64,000 nt of DNA from Udaeobacter sp025935755 (lineage in GTDB: Bacteria; Verrucomicrobiota; Verrucomicrobiia; Chthoniobacterales; UBA10450), in assembly GCA_036278715.1 (NCBI GenBank), contig DASUKN010000100.1:14653-78652 (forward strand), read 5' to 3'. The notes beneath the pieces were generated by a model that was not told the DNA's origin, made no database searches, and worked only from the letters and a program-made list of their open reading frames with translations. A program made the translations under genes and the position numbers. Shown here in pieces: positions 62,178-64,000 of the stretch. How positions within the stretch are numbered: the first letter of the stretch is position 1; each line of letters starts with the position of its first letter.

Positions 62178-63128
62178 ATGTTTGCGAACGGCATTGTTCC
62201 CACAGATCGTCCGGGAGTGACCGATCACATTGAGGCTTTCACAAAGCAGATTTGTGAAGTCATCGTTGGCAAAACCCAGGCAGTCAAGCTGGCCGTCGCC
62301 TGTTTGCTCGCGCGCGGGCACCTCCTGATTGAAGACATTCCGGGTGTCGGCAAAACAACTTTGTCGCAGGCATTAGCCCGTTCCCTGGCGCTGGCGTTCC
62401 AGCGAATTCAATTCACGAGCGATCTGCTGCCGGCCGATATTCTCGGCAACTCAATCTTTGACCGAACTGAACAACGCTTTGTGTTTCATCGCGGCCCGTT
62501 GTTTTCGCAGGTCGTCCTGATCGATGAGGTCAATCGCGCAACGGCGAGGACCCAAAGCGCGCTGCTTGAAGCGATGGAAGAACACCGCATCTCGGTGGAC
62601 GGCATGACGTATGATCTGCCGGAACCTTTTTTTGTGATCGCCACGCAAAATCCGCAGCACGCGGTCGGTACCTTTCCATTGCCAGAATCACAGCTTGATC
62701 GTTTTCTGATGCGAATCGAGCTGGGCGTACCGGATCGCACCAGCGAACGCGCAATGCTGCTGGGGATGGATCGCCGCGACATGCTCAAGGAACTAAAGCC
62801 GGTGATGAGTCCGCGAACCCTGGTCGAGATTCAAGATAACGTGCGAAAGGTGCACGCGTCGCCTGCGTTACTCGATTATCTACAGGACTTGCTCGATGCG
62901 TCCCGGCAACGGCATGCCACGGGGCTGTCGCCACGTGCCGGGCTCGCGTTGCTTCATGCCGCTCAGGCGTGGGCGCTGATGCACGGACGTGAGATGCTGC
63001 TGCCCGAAGATATCCAGGCCATCGCGGTAGCGGTCATGGCACATCGCCTTGGGCACGACCTCGAACACTCCGGTCAAAGCGGACGCACACTCGCTGATAA
63101 TCTTCTTCACAGCGTGCCGGTCCCGTGA
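62178..63128 (+). CDS. MoxR-family AAA+ ATPase
   Basis: A 316-residue AAA+ protein: Walker A IEDIPGVGKTTL near residue 55, LPADILGNSIFD, Walker B VVLIDEVNRATARTQSALLEAMEEH, sensor 1 FFVIATQNPQ, and the C-terminal lid with LSPRAGLALLHAAQAWALMHGRE. MoxR ATPases act as chaperones with the DUF58 protein and VWA-domain proteins. The stop overlaps the GTG of the DUF58 gene (GTGA), so the two are coupled. Confidence 0.95.
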   Translation: MFANGIVPTDRPGVTDHIEAFTKQICEVIVGKTQAVKLAVACLLARGHLLIEDIPGVGKTTLSQALARSLALAFQRIQFTSDLLPADILGNSIFDRTEQRFVFHRGPLFSQVVLIDEVNRATARTQSALLEAMEEHRISVDGMTYDLPEPFFVIATQNPQHAVGTFPLPESQLDRFLMRIELGVPDRTSERAMLLGMDRRDMLKELKPVMSPRTLVEIQDNVRKVHASPALLDYLQDLLDASRQRHATGLSPRAGLALLHAAQAWALMHGREMLLPEDIQAIAVAVMAHRLGHDLEHSGQSGRTLADNLLHSVPVP

Positions 63129-64000
63129 AGGCAGGAAAATTTCCGCTAATCCGTCCAACGGCGGGTTTTGCAGCACTGCTATTTATCCTCGCTGCGATGT
63201 GGTATGGCGCTTCGAGTCAAAACAGCGCAGCAATATATCTACTCCTGTTTTTACTCGCTTCGGTCTTCCTGGTCTCGATTCCACATACGGTGATCAATCT
63301 CGCAGGCATCACTCTCCGTGTGGAATCCGCCAAGCCTACATTTGCGGGCGAGGATGTGTCGTTACCGGTTGAGATCTTGAACAGCTCCCGCGCGACGCGC
63401 TATGGAATCGAAGTGGTCCTGCCCGATGCCGGTATCACACCAAAACGTGTTGATTGCGTTCCCCGTGAGGCCGCAGCCCGTCTGACTCTTCGATTTCCCG
63501 CGCATCAGCGGGGCGAACATAAAGTAGGAAGCTTAGGCCTAACCAGTTGCTATCCGCTCGGCTTTTTGCGCGCATCCAGGAGATTTGGATCCAACCAGAG
63601 CTATCTCGTGTATCCTCGCCCGGCGGGAAATCCCCAGTTGCCAGAGCATCGTATCCAATCCTCAGACAATTTGCTCCAGCGAAACATCGCGCACGGCGAC
63701 GACTTTGCGGGGGTGCGTTCCTATATTCCTGGCGAATCACAGCGTCATATCGATTGGAAAGCTGTGGCGCGCGGACAATCGCTCATGACAAAGCAATTCG
63801 TTGCCGAAAACAAAGGCGCAGTGTACCTCGATCTTTTCGAGCTTGGTGTTGGCAACCTGGAAGAAAAGCTGTCACAGCTCACGCTATGGGTGATCGAGGC
63901 TGAACGCGCGCGGCAACCTTATGGTCTCCGGCTTCCAGGGACTGACATTTCTCCGGCCCTTGGCCAATCTCATTTTCACCGTTGCCTGCGTACGTTGAGC
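63125..64000 (+). CDS. DUF58 domain protein (3' end outside window)
   Basis: Translating from GTG 63125 gives 292 codons with no stop to the window end. Two membrane helices lie near residues 14-28 and 38-58 (AAIYLLLFLLASVFLVSI), followed by a beta domain and the DUF58 signature GDDFAGVRSYIPGESQRHIDWKAVARGQSLMTKQF near residues 195-230. This is the usual partner of MoxR, thought to act in envelope or complex assembly. A transglutaminase-like gene would be expected downstream. Confidence 0.9.
   Translation, partial: MKAGKFPLIRPTAGFAALLFILAAMWYGASSQNSAAIYLLLFLLASVFLVSIPHTVINLAGITLRVESAKPTFAGEDVSLPVEILNSSRATRYGIEVVLPDAGITPKRVDCVPREAAARLTLRFPAHQRGEHKVGSLGLTSCYPLGFLRASRRFGSNQSYLVYPRPAGNPQLPEHRIQSSDNLLQRNIAHGDDFAGVRSYIPGESQRHIDWKAVARGQSLMTKQFVAENKGAVYLDLFELGVGNLEEKLSQLTLWVIEAERARQPYGLRLPGTDISPALGQSHFHRCLRTLS

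Overview
This window reads as chromosomal DNA of a free-living, Gram-negative, aerobic heterotroph, most likely a soil member of the Verrucomicrobiota (Chthoniobacterales-like). That assignment is inference. It rests on the outer-membrane genes (an lpxC-fabZ fusion, lpxA, lolA, murJ), on secreted repeat/peptidase-S74 proteins, on many starts without a clear Shine-Dalgarno, and on a high density of short interspersed palindromic repeats between otherwise ordinary genes. I see no prophage, transposase, CRISPR array, rRNA operon or replication origin.

Layout. 0-8 kb: a partial beta-CASP nuclease, xthA, a DCC/lipase-maturation-factor fusion, infA, three small YqjD/YqjE-like envelope genes and two PilT-type ATPases. 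8-11 kb: two adjacent secreted head-repeat + S74 chaperone proteins, the first broken by two single-base frameshifts; a third copy lies at 49.6-50.8 kb. 11-19 kb: a zinc alcohol dehydrogenase, a marR-MFP-RND efflux operon with a perfect operator palindrome, and a family 39 glycosyltransferase. 19-26 kb: the translation/ribosome-maturation cluster nusA-infB-rbfA-nrnA-truB-ribF, with a candidate intrinsic terminator in the nusA leader. 26-28 kb: a small envelope gene, an ECF sigma factor and a putative anti-sigma factor. 28-34 kb: tRNA-Gly, a frameshifted GIY-YIG gene, prmA, a tandem NDK protein, an aminotransferase and a GH57 branching enzyme. 34-39 kb: lpxC-fabZ, lpxA, a PIN-domain remnant and recN. 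39-49 kb: an acetate transporter, an FAD oxidoreductase, an orphan contractile-tail tube protein, creD, a DUF4105 protein, a methyltransferase, a VKOR-like protein and a glycogen debranching enzyme. 50-64 kb: tRNA-Phe, ridA, pyrE, fumarylacetoacetase with an unknown partner gene, an aldose epimerase-like gene, glutamate dehydrogenase, a trans-sulfuration enzyme, murJ, two tiny genes, lolA, and a moxR-DUF58 pair cut by the window end.

Short repeats fill most gaps and fall into at least six families. Two gene 3' ends (the RND pump and ridA) are duplicated downstream, each next to a palindromic element, with the original reading frame left intact. Repeat sequence also supplies a start codon (33735) and stop codons (nrnA and the gene at 53805). 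The repeats and the family of three S74 proteins are the parts of the window most worth following up.
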